Positions 17,002 through 25,926 of a stretch of 64,000 bases of DNA are shown piece by piece. This DNA comes from Fibrella rubiginis. Lineage in GTDB: Bacteria; Bacteroidota; Bacteroidia; Cytophagales; Spirosomataceae. The translations under genes were made by a program, and so were the position numbers. The notes below the pieces were generated by a model. That model did not search any database, had not been told where the DNA came from, and saw only the letters and a program-made list of their open reading frames with translations. The stretch is from the NCBI RefSeq assembly GCF_017353185.1, contig NZ_JAFMYV010000006.1:186001-250000 (forward strand), in the 5' to 3' direction. Position 1 is the stretch's first letter. The number at the start of each line of letters is the position of its first letter.

Positions 17002-18279
17002 TTGTTCGACTTTAGCAAAATAGCCTCCGATTGCCAGCGGGCGCTGGTCGATGATCTGATTCCGTTCTGGCTGCGTCATGCCTGCGACGGTATTGGCGGA
17101 GGATATTTTGATTACCTCACGGCTACCGGTCAGGCCATTGAGGCCGATAAGCAGGTAGCCCGGCAGGCAGAACAGGTATGGGCGTTTGCCTATCTCTACA
17201 CCACCGTCGAAGCTGACCCGGACTGGCTCGACCACGCCCAGCATGGAGCCGATTTTCTGGCGCAATTTGCCCATACCGATCAGATGGCCTGTTACACCCG
17301 CCTCGACCGGATGGGGCAGCCCATAGCGCCTACCCACGGTTCCGCCACCCACGATCCACTAACGGGTGCTCGTGTAGCCTCTGCCTATGCTCAGATGCAC
17401 CTGGCCACAGCCGATGACCAGTGGGCAATGCTGGCGAAACAGACACTGCACATAGCTCTTCGGCACTACCAGACTGCCCGCGAAAAGGCCCTCGCGGCCA
17501 CTACAGAGCCAGTTGCCTTACGACATTTAAGTTGGCCGGTGGCTCTGCTTCGTGCCCTGCTCGACGCCCGCCCGCTGTTTACCCTTCCCGACTGGAAAGA
17601 AGCCGCGGAGCCGTTGCTCGACGAAATTCTAAACGAGTTCTTAGACAAGCGCCAGGACATTCTGCGCGAGTGGGTACTGCCCGGTGGTGCGTTCAGTCAC
17701 ACGCCCGAAGGCCGACGCGTCAGCACAGGTCTGACAATGGAAACAACCGACTTGCTGATTGATGTGGGGGTTATGCTCGGTAACCGAAAATTGATACTCC
17801 AGGCCATGACCGAGTGCCTACGTCAGTGCCAGTGGGCATGGCAAGGGCCTGCCGAAGATCATCCGGCTCGTAACGCACCAAGAGCGATGTCGGCATCGGC
17901 CGACGTGTCAACGCAGGGATTGGTGCAATGGGTAGACTGGAAAGACCTGCCTGTAGTGTTTGCCGACGCAAACCATCGACTTGCATCGGTGCATGGGCTG
18001 GCACTGGCAGCACTGGCTAACGGCTACCTGCACACCCGTCACCCCGACGGTCCACGTTGGCTTCACCGGGTAGCTAATTATGCATTCGGCCATTTTTCCG
18101 ACCCCCGCCACAAAGCCTGGCATATGTCTCTATCGGCTCAAAATCAATTGGTTAGCGCGTTTAAGACCACTGCCGACAACGGTTGCTACGCGCTCATACG
18201 TGGCCTTGCCAGCACATGGCAATACCTCGAACAGTGCGCCAAACTACAGCCAACAGGCATACGGGTTGCCAGTCATTAG
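17002..18279 (+). CDS. AGE-family sugar epimerase/isomerase
   Basis: A 425-residue alpha6/alpha6-barrel protein of the N-acylglucosamine 2-epimerase (AGE) family, which includes cellobiose 2-epimerase, mannose isomerase and N-acylglucosamine epimerases. Family segments: FWLRHACDGIGGGYFDYL near residue 22, RQAEQVWAFAYLY near 53, PTHGSATHD, ETTDLLIDVG near 247, and KAWHMSLSAQ with a conserved active-site His-rich stretch near the C terminus. There is no ATG near the family start and TTG at 17002 is the only suitable start codon. The stop lies inside the arm of a long hairpin shared with the convergent regulator gene. The precise substrate cannot be assigned. Confidence 0.88.
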   Translation: MFDFSKIASDCQRALVDDLIPFWLRHACDGIGGGYFDYLTATGQAIEADKQVARQAEQVWAFAYLYTTVEADPDWLDHAQHGADFLAQFAHTDQMACYTRLDRMGQPIAPTHGSATHDPLTGARVASAYAQMHLATADDQWAMLAKQTLHIALRHYQTAREKALAATTEPVALRHLSWPVALLRALLDARPLFTLPDWKEAAEPLLDEILNEFLDKRQDILREWVLPGGAFSHTPEGRRVSTGLTMETTDLLIDVGVMLGNRKLILQAMTECLRQCQWAWQGPAEDHPARNAPRAMSASADVSTQGLVQWVDWKDLPVVFADANHRLASVHGLALAALANGYLHTRHPDGPRWLHRVANYAFGHFSDPRHKAWHMSLSAQNQLVSAFKTTADNGCYALIRGLASTWQYLEQCAKLQPTGIRVASH

Positions 18280-18312
18280 TAGTTATTGACCAATGACTGA
18301 CAACCCGTATGC
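18256..18312. terminator. 25-bp-arm hairpin spanning the AGE stop codon, bidirectional terminator
   Basis: Arms of about 25 bp (18256-18280 with 18288-18312) pair with two mismatches. The AGE stop codon (18277-18279) lies within the left arm, and the convergent regulator gene ends at 18327. The arm therefore encodes the last residues of the AGE protein. Confidence 0.8.
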
Positions 18313-18326
18313 CCACGATTTGTTTG

Positions 18327-18947
18327 CTAGAGAGGATGGTATTTCTGGACGAAGCGGGCCAGTTCAATGTTACTCTGCGGGCCTACTTTTTTGTAAATGC
18401 TCTTGCGCAGAGTTTCCACGGCCCGTTCGGTAATGGCCAGCTTCTCGGAGATCTGACTGATCGTCATACCTTCGCTGATAAGCCGTACCACGTCTACTTC
18501 ACGACCCGACAACGGGCTGGCCGCCGCCTGCGCTTTCTGTTTCTGGCGCATGGCCAAATAGGCAGCAGGCAAGTAAGGCTTCCCACTGGCTACAGTCTGG
18601 ATAGCCGAAAATAACTCGTCACGACCATCACTCTTGAGGCAATAGCCAAGAGCACCGGCCTGTAACATTTGTTCAATAGTCAACCGATCATCCTGGGCCG
18701 AAATAGCTAACACTTGAGTACCAGGGTGTTGCCTTCGTACCAATCGGGTTATTTCGAACCCTGACGAATCCGGCAGATCGATATCAAACAATAGGACATC
18801 GGCGGGGGTGTGATCCAGAAATTCCAGTACATCCTGCCCGCTATGTAATACCTCCAACACTTCGTAGTCGGTGGTATCTTCGAGCAACGTCCAGATGCCT
18901 TCGGCGAACATCTGGTTGTCATCAACAATTAGCAGTTTTATTTGCAT
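18327..18947 (-). CDS. LuxR/NarL-type response regulator
   Basis: A 206-residue two-component regulator. The receiver domain (1-120) has the acidic pair at Asp9-Asp10, the phosphorylation site Asp55 in LLFDIDLPD, and the conserved Lys near 105 (YCLKSD). The C-terminal LuxR-type helix-turn-helix (about 140-200) reads SGREVDVVRLISEGMTISQI and AITERAVETLRKSIYKKVG. No histidine kinase is adjacent, so its partner is elsewhere. A TACGTTTG -7 box lies at 18959-18952, only 5 bp from the ATG, which suggests a leaderless transcript. Confidence 0.95.
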   Translation of the reverse strand: MQIKLLIVDDNQMFAEGIWTLLEDTTDYEVLEVLHSGQDVLEFLDHTPADVLLFDIDLPDSSGFEITRLVRRQHPGTQVLAISAQDDRLTIEQMLQAGALGYCLKSDGRDELFSAIQTVASGKPYLPAAYLAMRQKQKAQAAASPLSGREVDVVRLISEGMTISQISEKLAITERAVETLRKSIYKKVGPQSNIELARFVQKYHPL

Positions 18948-18951
18948 ACCG

Positions 18952-18959
18952 CAAACGTA
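18952..18959 (-). promoter_or_regulatory. candidate -7 box directly at the regulator start
   Basis: TACGTTTG matches TAnnTTTG and ends 5 bp before the ATG at 18947. No correctly spaced TTG is present. Confidence 0.4.
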
Positions 18960-19001
18960 ACAAATCGTTGACGCTACTTGTCTTGTATTTAGTAAAATAG
19001 C

Positions 19002-20441
19002 TTATTTTTTTCGCCGCTGAAACTGAATAAAGTGGGCAACCTGCTCGGCAGGCAAGGCGCGGGCAATGATTGTCTGGTCTTTATCGAGCACATACACAGT
19101 TGGTGTTTTGATCACGTCATACTGCCGCCGGTAGTCGTTACGGAACGTGAAATCATAGCCATTCACCCACCTTTGGATGCCAAATTCACGGATAAATTTC
19201 TGCCAGGTATCGGGGCTGTTGTCTACGGCGATGGCACAAAACTGAACGCCTTTGGCCGCAGAATCCTGCGAGAACTGGGTCAGTGCCGGCATTGAAGCAC
19301 GGCAGTGCGTGCAGGTTGGATCATAGAAAAACAGCACTGTATAGTCAGCTCTAATTGCCTTTAAATCAATTGGTTGTTTCAGCGTGTCACTTACTGCTAA
19401 TGTTGGGAAAGACTTGCCAACTAGCAGCGGCTTTACCGTTTCTATCCGTTTCCGAATATTGTCGACGGTGGTGGGGGCAGCGGCAGGCATCACGCCAGCT
19501 AGATAGTAGGTTTCGGCCATATGGACAAATACGCCGTCGGTGCCCATCAGGCGGGGTCGCTCATATTGACTGGTAATGTACCAGATGGCGTAGGAGAGTA
19601 CCTCGCGGTTGGCGCGGGCCTTTTTCACGATCAAATCGGCACTACGGATAAGCGAATCAACTACGGGCGCGGTCAGGTCCTGCAGGTAGCGGTCAATCTT
19701 ACGCTGAAAGATGGGCGTGCGGACTAATCGCTCATCGGCAAAGTCAATATTGTCCCAAAAATGGGTTTTGTAATAGCGGTACTGAAACGTGGAGTCGATC
19801 TTACCATTGGCGTTTTGGGGAGCCACAGGCACGTCGGGGTCGGCCATCATGCGCAGCAGTTTGCTCACAGCCGGTGTGCTATTTTTTGTTAAGAACTGCT
19901 GTTGAAACGCTCTGGCTTGGCCTTGAAGCTCGGCCAGTTCGCGTCTGAGCTTAATCCTGCTGATTCCGTCGTTGCGGAACCGCATCTGCAAGTCGATTCC
20001 TTTGGCCTCATCACCTAACCGTAGCATTTGTTGCTGATAGGTGTAAAACGCTTCATTATCAGGCGACCCGTTTACAACCATCTTTGCCACTAACCCCACC
20101 GTATCCGTTTCAAATGAAAAACGGGGTATTACAGGTTTGCTCGTCGCGGCAGAAGCGCCAAACAGAATTAGCTCCACCCGTTTGTTTTTCGGCCCAATCA
20201 CCATGTACAGTCCGCCTGGCAAGTCTTTACCAGAAAAGACAAACCGCCCTGTGCTATCTATGCGGGCGGTGTCTTTGGGAATGTATTGATTGTAGCCAAA
20301 ATAATGGGCCAGTACAGCCGTAGTGTCGCGCAAACCCCGGATTCGGCCTTCAATTCGGTATTCGTCAGCGGGTGCTGGCTGGGCCGCAACGGCCGTGGCA
20401 AGGCCTGTTACCAGGACCCAAAAAAGCAGAGTAGGTTTCAT
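19002..20441 (-). CDS. TlpA-like thioredoxin-fold protein with DUF4369 domain (copy 2)
   Basis: A 479-residue exported protein with signal peptide 1-20 (ending AVAAQP). An N-terminal DUF4369 beta domain (about 25-120: YRIEGRIRGLRDTTAVLAHY, GGLYMVI) is followed by a helical middle and a C-terminal TlpA/AhpC-type thioredoxin fold (about 335-479) with the redox motif CTHC in FFYDPTCTHCRASMP near residue 375 and the cis-Pro in TPTVYVLD. It probably reduces or exchanges disulfides in the periplasm. It is a tandem paralogue of the gene at 20537-22012, with a hairpin between. DUF4369 proteins are particularly common in Bacteroidota; the client is unknown. Confidence 0.92.
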   Translation of the reverse strand: MKPTLLFWVLVTGLATAVAAQPAPADEYRIEGRIRGLRDTTAVLAHYFGYNQYIPKDTARIDSTGRFVFSGKDLPGGLYMVIGPKNKRVELILFGASAATSKPVIPRFSFETDTVGLVAKMVVNGSPDNEAFYTYQQQMLRLGDEAKGIDLQMRFRNDGISRIKLRRELAELQGQARAFQQQFLTKNSTPAVSKLLRMMADPDVPVAPQNANGKIDSTFQYRYYKTHFWDNIDFADERLVRTPIFQRKIDRYLQDLTAPVVDSLIRSADLIVKKARANREVLSYAIWYITSQYERPRLMGTDGVFVHMAETYYLAGVMPAAAPTTVDNIRKRIETVKPLLVGKSFPTLAVSDTLKQPIDLKAIRADYTVLFFYDPTCTHCRASMPALTQFSQDSAAKGVQFCAIAVDNSPDTWQKFIREFGIQRWVNGYDFTFRNDYRRQYDVIKTPTVYVLDKDQTIIARALPAEQVAHFIQFQRRKK

Positions 20442-20496
20442 GGTTGTTGAGGTATATGGGCAACCTCAACGGGTCAGCGACAAAAAACGGGCCAAA

Positions 20497-20529
20497 TCCG
20501 TTCAGCCGAGGGTTCCTCGGCTGAACGGA
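20497..20529. terminator. 15-bp perfect hairpin between the TlpA paralogues
   Basis: Arms 20497-20511 and 20515-20529 pair perfectly around a 3-nt loop. On the minus strand a run of T follows about 10 nt later. It lies 8 bp after the stop of the upstream paralogue, so it may reduce read-through to the downstream copy. Confidence 0.75.
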
Positions 20530-20536
20530 ACCTGCC

Positions 20537-22012
20537 TTATCTCCCCGACGCTTTCGGTGCGGCAGCTTTGGCCGTACCAACCGGCTTAGACGCAGTTGCA
20601 GCGGCGGCCTGCTTTCGCGTAAAATTCAAGAAATCAGCCACTTGCTCAACGGGCAAAGCACGGGCAATAATCGCCCGGTTCTTATCAAGCACGTAAATGG
20701 TTGGTGTGGTGAAAACATCATACTGCCGCCGGAAGTCGATTTGTTGCTTATGGTCGTAGCCGTTAGTCCAGCCGGTAAGCTTAAACTCGCGGATGAATTT
20801 CTTCCAGTCGTCTACGTTATCTTCAATGGCAATGGCTACAAACTTCACGCCCTTTCCATCTGGTGAATCGGCGAAGGCTTTCAGTTTTGGAGCAGCTTCG
20901 CGGCAGTGACCGCAGTGAGGCGCGTAGAAAAAGAAAACGGTATAGGGCGCGCCCTGTGTGGCCGTCATGAGGTTAATCGGACGTGCCAGCGTATCGCCCA
21001 CGGCAGGCAGGGGTAGCAATTTGCCTACCTGCAACGGCTTTAGCACTGCCACACGTTCAGCTACAGTCTTCAACGTAGCCGAATCAATGCCGGGCAACTC
21101 TTTGGTAAGCCAGTACTTTTCAATCATGTGCACAAACAATCCGTCGGTACCCAACACCTTAGGCCGTTCGTACTGACTCGTGATGTACCAGATCACATAC
21201 GACTTCACGTCTTTGTTGGCACTGGCTTTTTTCACCAGGAAGTCGGCCTCCTTCGTTAGCGAATCAACCTGTTGCACAGTCAGTTCTTTCAAATAACGAT
21301 CTATTTTGGGCTGGATCATGGATGTTCGTAGCATCCGGTCGTCACTAAAATCGAAGCCATCCCAGAAGTGATTTTTGTAGTAATTAAACTGCCAGAGTGA
21401 ATCTGGTCGACCATTGGCGGCTTTTGGCGGCGTGGGTATTTCCGGGTCAGCCGAAGCACGCAGGATTTTAGTAGTAAAGAGCTTGTCATTTTTAGCCAAA
21501 AAATCAGCGCGGTATTGCCCGGCTTCTTTTTGCAACGCTTTCATCTGCTGCGCAGTTGCGTCTGTCTTAGGCTGCTTATCAAGCTTACGCATTTCATCGA
21601 ACGTGCGCTTCAGTTGCTGCTTGTAATTGAAGAAAGCAACATTTTCTACCGAACCGTTCATCTTCATGTGCCCGTCAAGATCAGCGGTGTCCGTCTCGAA
21701 TGAAAATTGCTGCTCGGTCAGCATCATGTCAAAATAACGTCCTTTTGGCATCACCACCAGATACAGCCCACCAGGCAGTGGCTTTTTACCCTGAAACACG
21801 AAATGGCCCGCCGCATCAACGCGGGCTGTATCTTTCGGCACGTAATGGGTTGCGTCATATTGGTAATGGGCCAGCACCACCGTAGTATCGGCAAGGCCCC
21901 GAATATGGCCCGCAATACGGTGTCCTGCTGTTGATTGTGCTGCTGGCGTTTGCGCCATGACCAGCCCCGGCATTAGCCCAAGTACCAGCCAACAAAGATT
22001 ACGTAGGTTCAT
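20537..22012 (-). CDS. TlpA-like thioredoxin-fold protein with DUF4369 domain (copy 1)
   Basis: A 491-residue exported protein of the same build as its downstream neighbour: signal peptide 1-20 (ending LVMAQTP), DUF4369 domain (HRIAGHIRGLADTTVVLAHY), a helical section, and a TlpA-type thioredoxin fold with CGHC in FFYAPHCGHCREAAP near residue 367 and cis-Pro in TPTIYVLD. A low-complexity Ala/Lys tail of about 25 residues follows the fold and is absent from the paralogue. The different redox motifs, CGHC here and CTHC there, suggest different redox potentials and some specialisation after duplication. Confidence 0.92.
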   Translation of the reverse strand: MNLRNLCWLVLGLMPGLVMAQTPAAQSTAGHRIAGHIRGLADTTVVLAHYQYDATHYVPKDTARVDAAGHFVFQGKKPLPGGLYLVVMPKGRYFDMMLTEQQFSFETDTADLDGHMKMNGSVENVAFFNYKQQLKRTFDEMRKLDKQPKTDATAQQMKALQKEAGQYRADFLAKNDKLFTTKILRASADPEIPTPPKAANGRPDSLWQFNYYKNHFWDGFDFSDDRMLRTSMIQPKIDRYLKELTVQQVDSLTKEADFLVKKASANKDVKSYVIWYITSQYERPKVLGTDGLFVHMIEKYWLTKELPGIDSATLKTVAERVAVLKPLQVGKLLPLPAVGDTLARPINLMTATQGAPYTVFFFYAPHCGHCREAAPKLKAFADSPDGKGVKFVAIAIEDNVDDWKKFIREFKLTGWTNGYDHKQQIDFRRQYDVFTTPTIYVLDKNRAIIARALPVEQVADFLNFTRKQAAAATASKPVGTAKAAAPKASGR

Positions 22013-22016
22013 TCTA

Positions 22017-22024
22017 CAAAGGTA
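22017..22024 (-). promoter_or_regulatory. candidate -7 box directly at the TlpA copy-1 start
   Basis: TACCTTTG matches TAnnTTTG and ends 5 bp before the ATG at 22012, again suggesting a leaderless mRNA. No clear TTG is seen at -33. Confidence 0.4.
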
Positions 22025-22081
22025 AGTGTGATGTTACAGACTTCGGATACGTGTCTAAATCTGCCCACCAGATAACGTTTT

Positions 22082-22864
22082 ATGTTCTATTTTTTGTCGA
22101 AAACGGCAGGGTATTTTCTAACACCCGCTGGACTACTGCTGGCGGCTTTGGTTAGTGCTTTGGCTTTCAAGTGGTACCGCCGACGGCTGATCTTAAGCGC
22201 GTTATGCCTCTACTGGCTGTTAGGCAACAGCTTTCTGGTCGATGAACTAGCTCGGGCATGGGAAATAAGCCCCACCACAGCCTTGCCTCCGCCCAACGCA
22301 ACCAACCGCGTGGCCGTGGTACTCACGGGCGGCATGGTCAACGCCAGCTTGCCCGTAAGCCCCGCCCGACCTATGCTGGCCGGGCAGGCCGACCGACTTG
22401 GCCAGGTGCTATATCTCTACAAAACTCGACAGGTGAGCAAGATTCTAATTAGTGGAGGCAGCACGTCGTTGTTCTTTTTGGGTAGTGAAACCATGCATGA
22501 AGGGCAGCAGGCAATGGCCTTTCTGCACCTGGCGGGCGTGCCCGTGGCCGACCTGCTTTGGGAAACCCGGTCGCGCAACACCCGCGAAAACGCCCTATTT
22601 TCAGCTATGGTACTTCGTAATCGGTTTCACACAGACAACTGTATATTGGTTACGTCAGCGTTTCATATGCGCCGGGCTGAGGCTTGTTTTCGCAAAGCAG
22701 GCTTACACCCCCTCCCCTTTCCAGCAGCCTTTATCCAGCAACCCCGCAGCAGCGCAGGCTTTTCTGACCTGTTTGTTCCCCACGAACAAACCCTCGCCGA
22801 ATCGCTACTCCTGATCCGCGAGCTTTTTGGCTATTTAGCTTACACAGTAGCGGGGTATGTGTGA
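22082..22864 (+). CDS. YdcF/ElyC-like DUF218 membrane protein
   Basis: A 260-residue protein with two N-terminal membrane segments (about 5-27 and 35-52) and a DUF218 domain facing the periplasm. Family motifs are VAVVLTGGMVNAS near residue 80, ILISGGSTSLF near 122, ETRSRNTRENALFSAMVL near 160 and LVTSAFHMRRAEACFRKAG near 188. The E. coli relatives ElyC/YdcF are linked to envelope polysaccharide and peptidoglycan precursor metabolism. The enzymatic reaction is not settled for the family. It is a single-gene unit followed by its own terminator. Confidence 0.9.
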   Translation: MFYFLSKTAGYFLTPAGLLLAALVSALAFKWYRRRLILSALCLYWLLGNSFLVDELARAWEISPTTALPPPNATNRVAVVLTGGMVNASLPVSPARPMLAGQADRLGQVLYLYKTRQVSKILISGGSTSLFFLGSETMHEGQQAMAFLHLAGVPVADLLWETRSRNTRENALFSAMVLRNRFHTDNCILVTSAFHMRRAEACFRKAGLHPLPFPAAFIQQPRSSAGFSDLFVPHEQTLAESLLLIRELFGYLAYTVAGYV

Positions 22865-22876
22865 GGTGCCATAACG

Positions 22877-22910
22877 AAACGAGGCACTAGCTTTCGCTGG
22901 TGCCTCGTTT
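22877..22910. terminator. intrinsic terminator, 11-14-bp stem
   Basis: AAACGAGGCAC (22877-22887) pairs with GTGCCTCGTTT (22900-22910), extendable by 3 bp with one wobble. It is placed between the convergent ydcF-like gene and dnaN and can serve both strands. Confidence 0.85.
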
Positions 22911-22935
22911 TATCACTTTACTTGCTAGCAGCTAA

Positions 22936-24144
22936 TTACGCATACGTATTCAGCATTACCGGCATTACCAGCATTAGAATTTCTTCGTCTTCCTCCTTAT
23001 CGGCGGGGATAATCAGGCCAGCGCGGTTGGGGGCCGACATTTCGAGCGAGATCATTTTAGCACTCAGGTTGCTCAGCATTTCGGCCATCAGTTTGGCGTT
23101 GAAACCGATCTCCATGTCGTCGCCGTCATAGTCGCACATGAGCTTCTCGTTAGCTTCATTGGCGTAGTCAAGATCTTCGGCTGATATAGTCAGCGTGGGT
23201 GAAGAGCCATCCGGTCCGCCGGTGCGGTTGGCTTTCAACGACAACCGAATTTGGTGTGTGGTACGATTGGCGTAGATCATAATCCGCTTCAGTGAATTCA
23301 GCAGATCAGCACGGCCAATGGTCATCACGTTGGTATTATTGGCCGGAATCGCGTTTTCGTAATCCGGGAACCGCTCGTCGATCAGGCGGCAAATCAGTTG
23401 CGTTGAAGGAGCACCACCCGCCCCGAACGTGAACGAGGCATTAGCCTGGCTCAGGTCTACCTGCACGGGAACGCCCTCGGGCAAGGCCGCTTTCAGTAGT
23501 GACAGGGCTTTGCGCGGGATAATCAGTGACCGCTCAGCAGCGGGAGCGTTTGCCGTCGAGATATTGTTGCGGCGATACCGAATCAGGCGGTGGCCATCCG
23601 TGGCCACGAATGTTGCTGTGCCTGCACCCGCCGTATCAGCACTCAGCTGCAGGTAAACTCCCGTCATGGCCGGGCGCAGATCGTCGGTGCTGGTGGCGAA
23701 AACAGTGTTGTTGATTGCACTCAGCAATCCATCTGACGACAGTTCAACAGACAGGTTTTTGTTCACCGACGGTATCTTGGGGAAGTCAATTGGGTTTTCG
23801 CCCGAAATCTTGTACCGACCATTGTCGGTCAGAATCTCCGTGCCGAACGTCTCCGTATTAATATTGATCGTAATAGGTTGATCAGGCAAGCTCCGCAATG
23901 TGTCGAGCAGCAGTTTTGCCGGAATGGCGATGGCTCCTCCCTCCGACGCATCCACTGGAATCTGGGTGGTCATGGTCGTTTGCAGGTCCGAAGCCGTTAC
24001 GGTTAGCATACCCGTGTTGTCATCCCCGGTGTCGATACGCAATAGGAAATTTTCCAGAATTGGAACAATCGGGTTAGCTGCTACTACCCCGTTGATAGTC
24101 AGCAGGTTTTTGAGCAGCACGGACGAAGAAACGAGGAATTTCAT
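22936..24144 (-). CDS. dnaN: DNA polymerase III sliding clamp (beta subunit)
   Basis: A 402-residue clamp that tethers the replicative polymerase to DNA as a ring-shaped dimer. The start MKFLVSSSVLLKNLLTINGV, the middle segments VFATSTDDLRPAMTGVYL and FVATDGHRLIRYR, and the end LMLVMPVMLNTYA match DnaN. It is about 30 residues longer than the usual 370, with inserts near SADTAGAGTATF and KANRTGGPDGSSPTL that look like surface loops. dnaA is not adjacent, so there is no sign of an origin here. It lies downstream of gldG, a gene order known in other Bacteroidota. Confidence 0.96.
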   Translation of the reverse strand: MKFLVSSSVLLKNLLTINGVVAANPIVPILENFLLRIDTGDDNTGMLTVTASDLQTTMTTQIPVDASEGGAIAIPAKLLLDTLRSLPDQPITININTETFGTEILTDNGRYKISGENPIDFPKIPSVNKNLSVELSSDGLLSAINNTVFATSTDDLRPAMTGVYLQLSADTAGAGTATFVATDGHRLIRYRRNNISTANAPAAERSLIIPRKALSLLKAALPEGVPVQVDLSQANASFTFGAGGAPSTQLICRLIDERFPDYENAIPANNTNVMTIGRADLLNSLKRIMIYANRTTHQIRLSLKANRTGGPDGSSPTLTISAEDLDYANEANEKLMCDYDGDDMEIGFNAKLMAEMLSNLSAKMISLEMSAPNRAGLIIPADKEEDEEILMLVMPVMLNTYA

Positions 24145-24180
24145 GCGATTAGGGCTTTAGCCAGTAAAAAGAGTATAAAA

Positions 24181-24188
24181 CAAAAGTA
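24181..24188 (-). promoter_or_regulatory. candidate -7 box for dnaN
   Basis: TACTTTTG matches TAnnTTTG and would give a leader of about 30 nt. The -33 region has no exact TTG. Confidence 0.4.
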
Positions 24189-24243
24189 GCAAAAAAACGC
24201 GCCCTTTCCGAAGCCATTTCTATCATTTGTCGGCATGTATTTT

Positions 24244-25905
24244 CTACGCATTTCGTCCGTAGGTACGGCGCCGAACAAACGTCCAGCAGAGACCAACAAG
24301 CGCTACCAAAACTAGTGGCCCCAGCACATTAAGCCCCTGCCAATAGACCCGTTCTGCCTTCACCCGAATGGCATCCAGCGGCCGCAACGGCACCACCCGT
24401 GCCCGCGCTGCAATCACGCCATTTGGGTCGGTAAGGTAGTCGAGCGCATTAAGCACGAAGTCTTTGTTAGCAAACTGATTGCGAGTGAAGCGGTCATAGC
24501 CAAGCGGTAGGGGCGTTTTTCGCTTGTAGTCCACATCATTAACAACCAGGTCACCATCAGCGCAGATTAAGATGCCCCCCGGTTTGCCCGTAGCCCGAAA
24601 TGTTTTCGCCAGCGAATCGGGCAGAATCTGGTTGGCAAAAACGGACGAAAAGGCCCCTTCAAACAGCGCGCTCACCAATCGTGTGCCACTTGTATAAGTC
24701 TTGGGATCGGGTTGCTGCCGGGCCTCGTTATACGCAATCAGGGCGGGCACCTTGAGTACACTCGTGTATGGCGACGTTTGCACCAGCACCGTTTTACGAA
24801 TACCCAGCGCCTGCACGGTGTCGAGTGTGCTGATGAACCGGCTATACAGCGCGTCAATGTTGCGGGTAATGGGACTACTGCCAAACGAATTCAGCACCGG
24901 GTAAAACCGCCACGGCACTAACTGTACGTTAGGCTTGTCGCCAATATTGCCCACGTTCAGTGGGATAACGGCACACGATAAATCTTTTACTACGTTCTGA
25001 TTCACACGAGCACCCCACCGAAAAAACAGGTCGTTTAATCCCAGATCAAGTGGCTGTGCGAACGTGCCATCGCGGCTTACGCTGTCTACTCGCTGCCCAT
25101 CGACAAAAAACAACGCGTGGCCACCATTCACAACATACTGGTCAATCTTGTACACCTCTTGCTCCGAAAAGGGGCGGTCAGGCTTAAGCACCAACAGGGC
25201 GTCGAGGTCGGTGAGGGGGCCGGGTTTGCTCAGATCGGCCAGGAAGAGATCGTACGTTTCCTGTATGGTGGCCAGCAGGTCCGAGAAGCGTTCGGGCGGC
25301 ACCTGCGTATGGCCGAACAACAGCCCCACCCGCCGCCGACTACCCACCGGCTGCGTAATTCGCCTAATGGCAGATGACAACTGATATTCAACCCCTTCAT
25401 ACGACTGATTCAATTGCTCGGCAGGTGTGGCAGCCTTATTACCTTTCAGCAATAAGACGCCTACCTGCTTTCCCGCATAACTGACCACCGCCCCCGGCAC
25501 AATCAATTGCTCGGTACGGGTGCCGCCTTCATTGGCAAATAAATTAGTGGGTTGAAGCCCGAGTTCAGCCAGTTTAGTGAGCCTTTGTTCTTGCTCGGTC
25601 TTTGAACCCGATAACGGGTTCACAAACCGGTAGCTTAACCTGGCACCCGCAATGGCCTCACTTTCTTCCAGATTCTCCTGAATGGCCGTCTCCAGTCGTT
25701 TAAAACCAGGCGGCAGATCACCTGTCAAAAACACGTCAATGTGTACTTGTTGAGGTAAGCTAGTCAGCAATGCCCGCGTTCCGTCAGAGAGGGTATACCG
25801 GCGGTCGGCCGTGAGGTCGATGCGCGTGTAGACAAACGCCGACAGTACATTCAGTAAAATCAGGCCAATCAAAACAGGCCAGATACGGTTCGCGTGCAAT
25901 CGCAT
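24244..25905 (-). CDS. gldG: gliding-motility ABC transporter auxiliary protein GldG
   Basis: A 553-residue GldG protein, part of the GldA-GldF-GldG ABC transporter needed for gliding in flavobacteria. It has an N-terminal membrane helix (about 8-27), then the signature IDLTADRRYTLSDGTRALL and a large periplasmic domain (VDVF-type LTGDLPPGFKRLE, YEGVEYQLSSAIRRI, ALFFVDGQRVD), and a C-terminal membrane helix (about 522-545) with an Arg-rich cytoplasmic end. gldF is normally directly upstream, but here the upstream neighbour is carA after 21 bp, so gldF must be elsewhere or lost. Confidence 0.93.
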   Translation of the reverse strand: MRLHANRIWPVLIGLILLNVLSAFVYTRIDLTADRRYTLSDGTRALLTSLPQQVHIDVFLTGDLPPGFKRLETAIQENLEESEAIAGARLSYRFVNPLSGSKTEQEQRLTKLAELGLQPTNLFANEGGTRTEQLIVPGAVVSYAGKQVGVLLLKGNKAATPAEQLNQSYEGVEYQLSSAIRRITQPVGSRRRVGLLFGHTQVPPERFSDLLATIQETYDLFLADLSKPGPLTDLDALLVLKPDRPFSEQEVYKIDQYVVNGGHALFFVDGQRVDSVSRDGTFAQPLDLGLNDLFFRWGARVNQNVVKDLSCAVIPLNVGNIGDKPNVQLVPWRFYPVLNSFGSSPITRNIDALYSRFISTLDTVQALGIRKTVLVQTSPYTSVLKVPALIAYNEARQQPDPKTYTSGTRLVSALFEGAFSSVFANQILPDSLAKTFRATGKPGGILICADGDLVVNDVDYKRKTPLPLGYDRFTRNQFANKDFVLNALDYLTDPNGVIAARARVVPLRPLDAIRVKAERVYWQGLNVLGPLVLVALVGLCWTFVRRRTYGRNA

Positions 25906-25926
25906 AATAGGTGATCAATCAGCTAG

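Noticed and set aside
22936..24144. Replication origin next to dnaN
   Set aside because: No dnaA gene and no cluster of DnaA boxes (TTATCCACA-like) is seen around dnaN.
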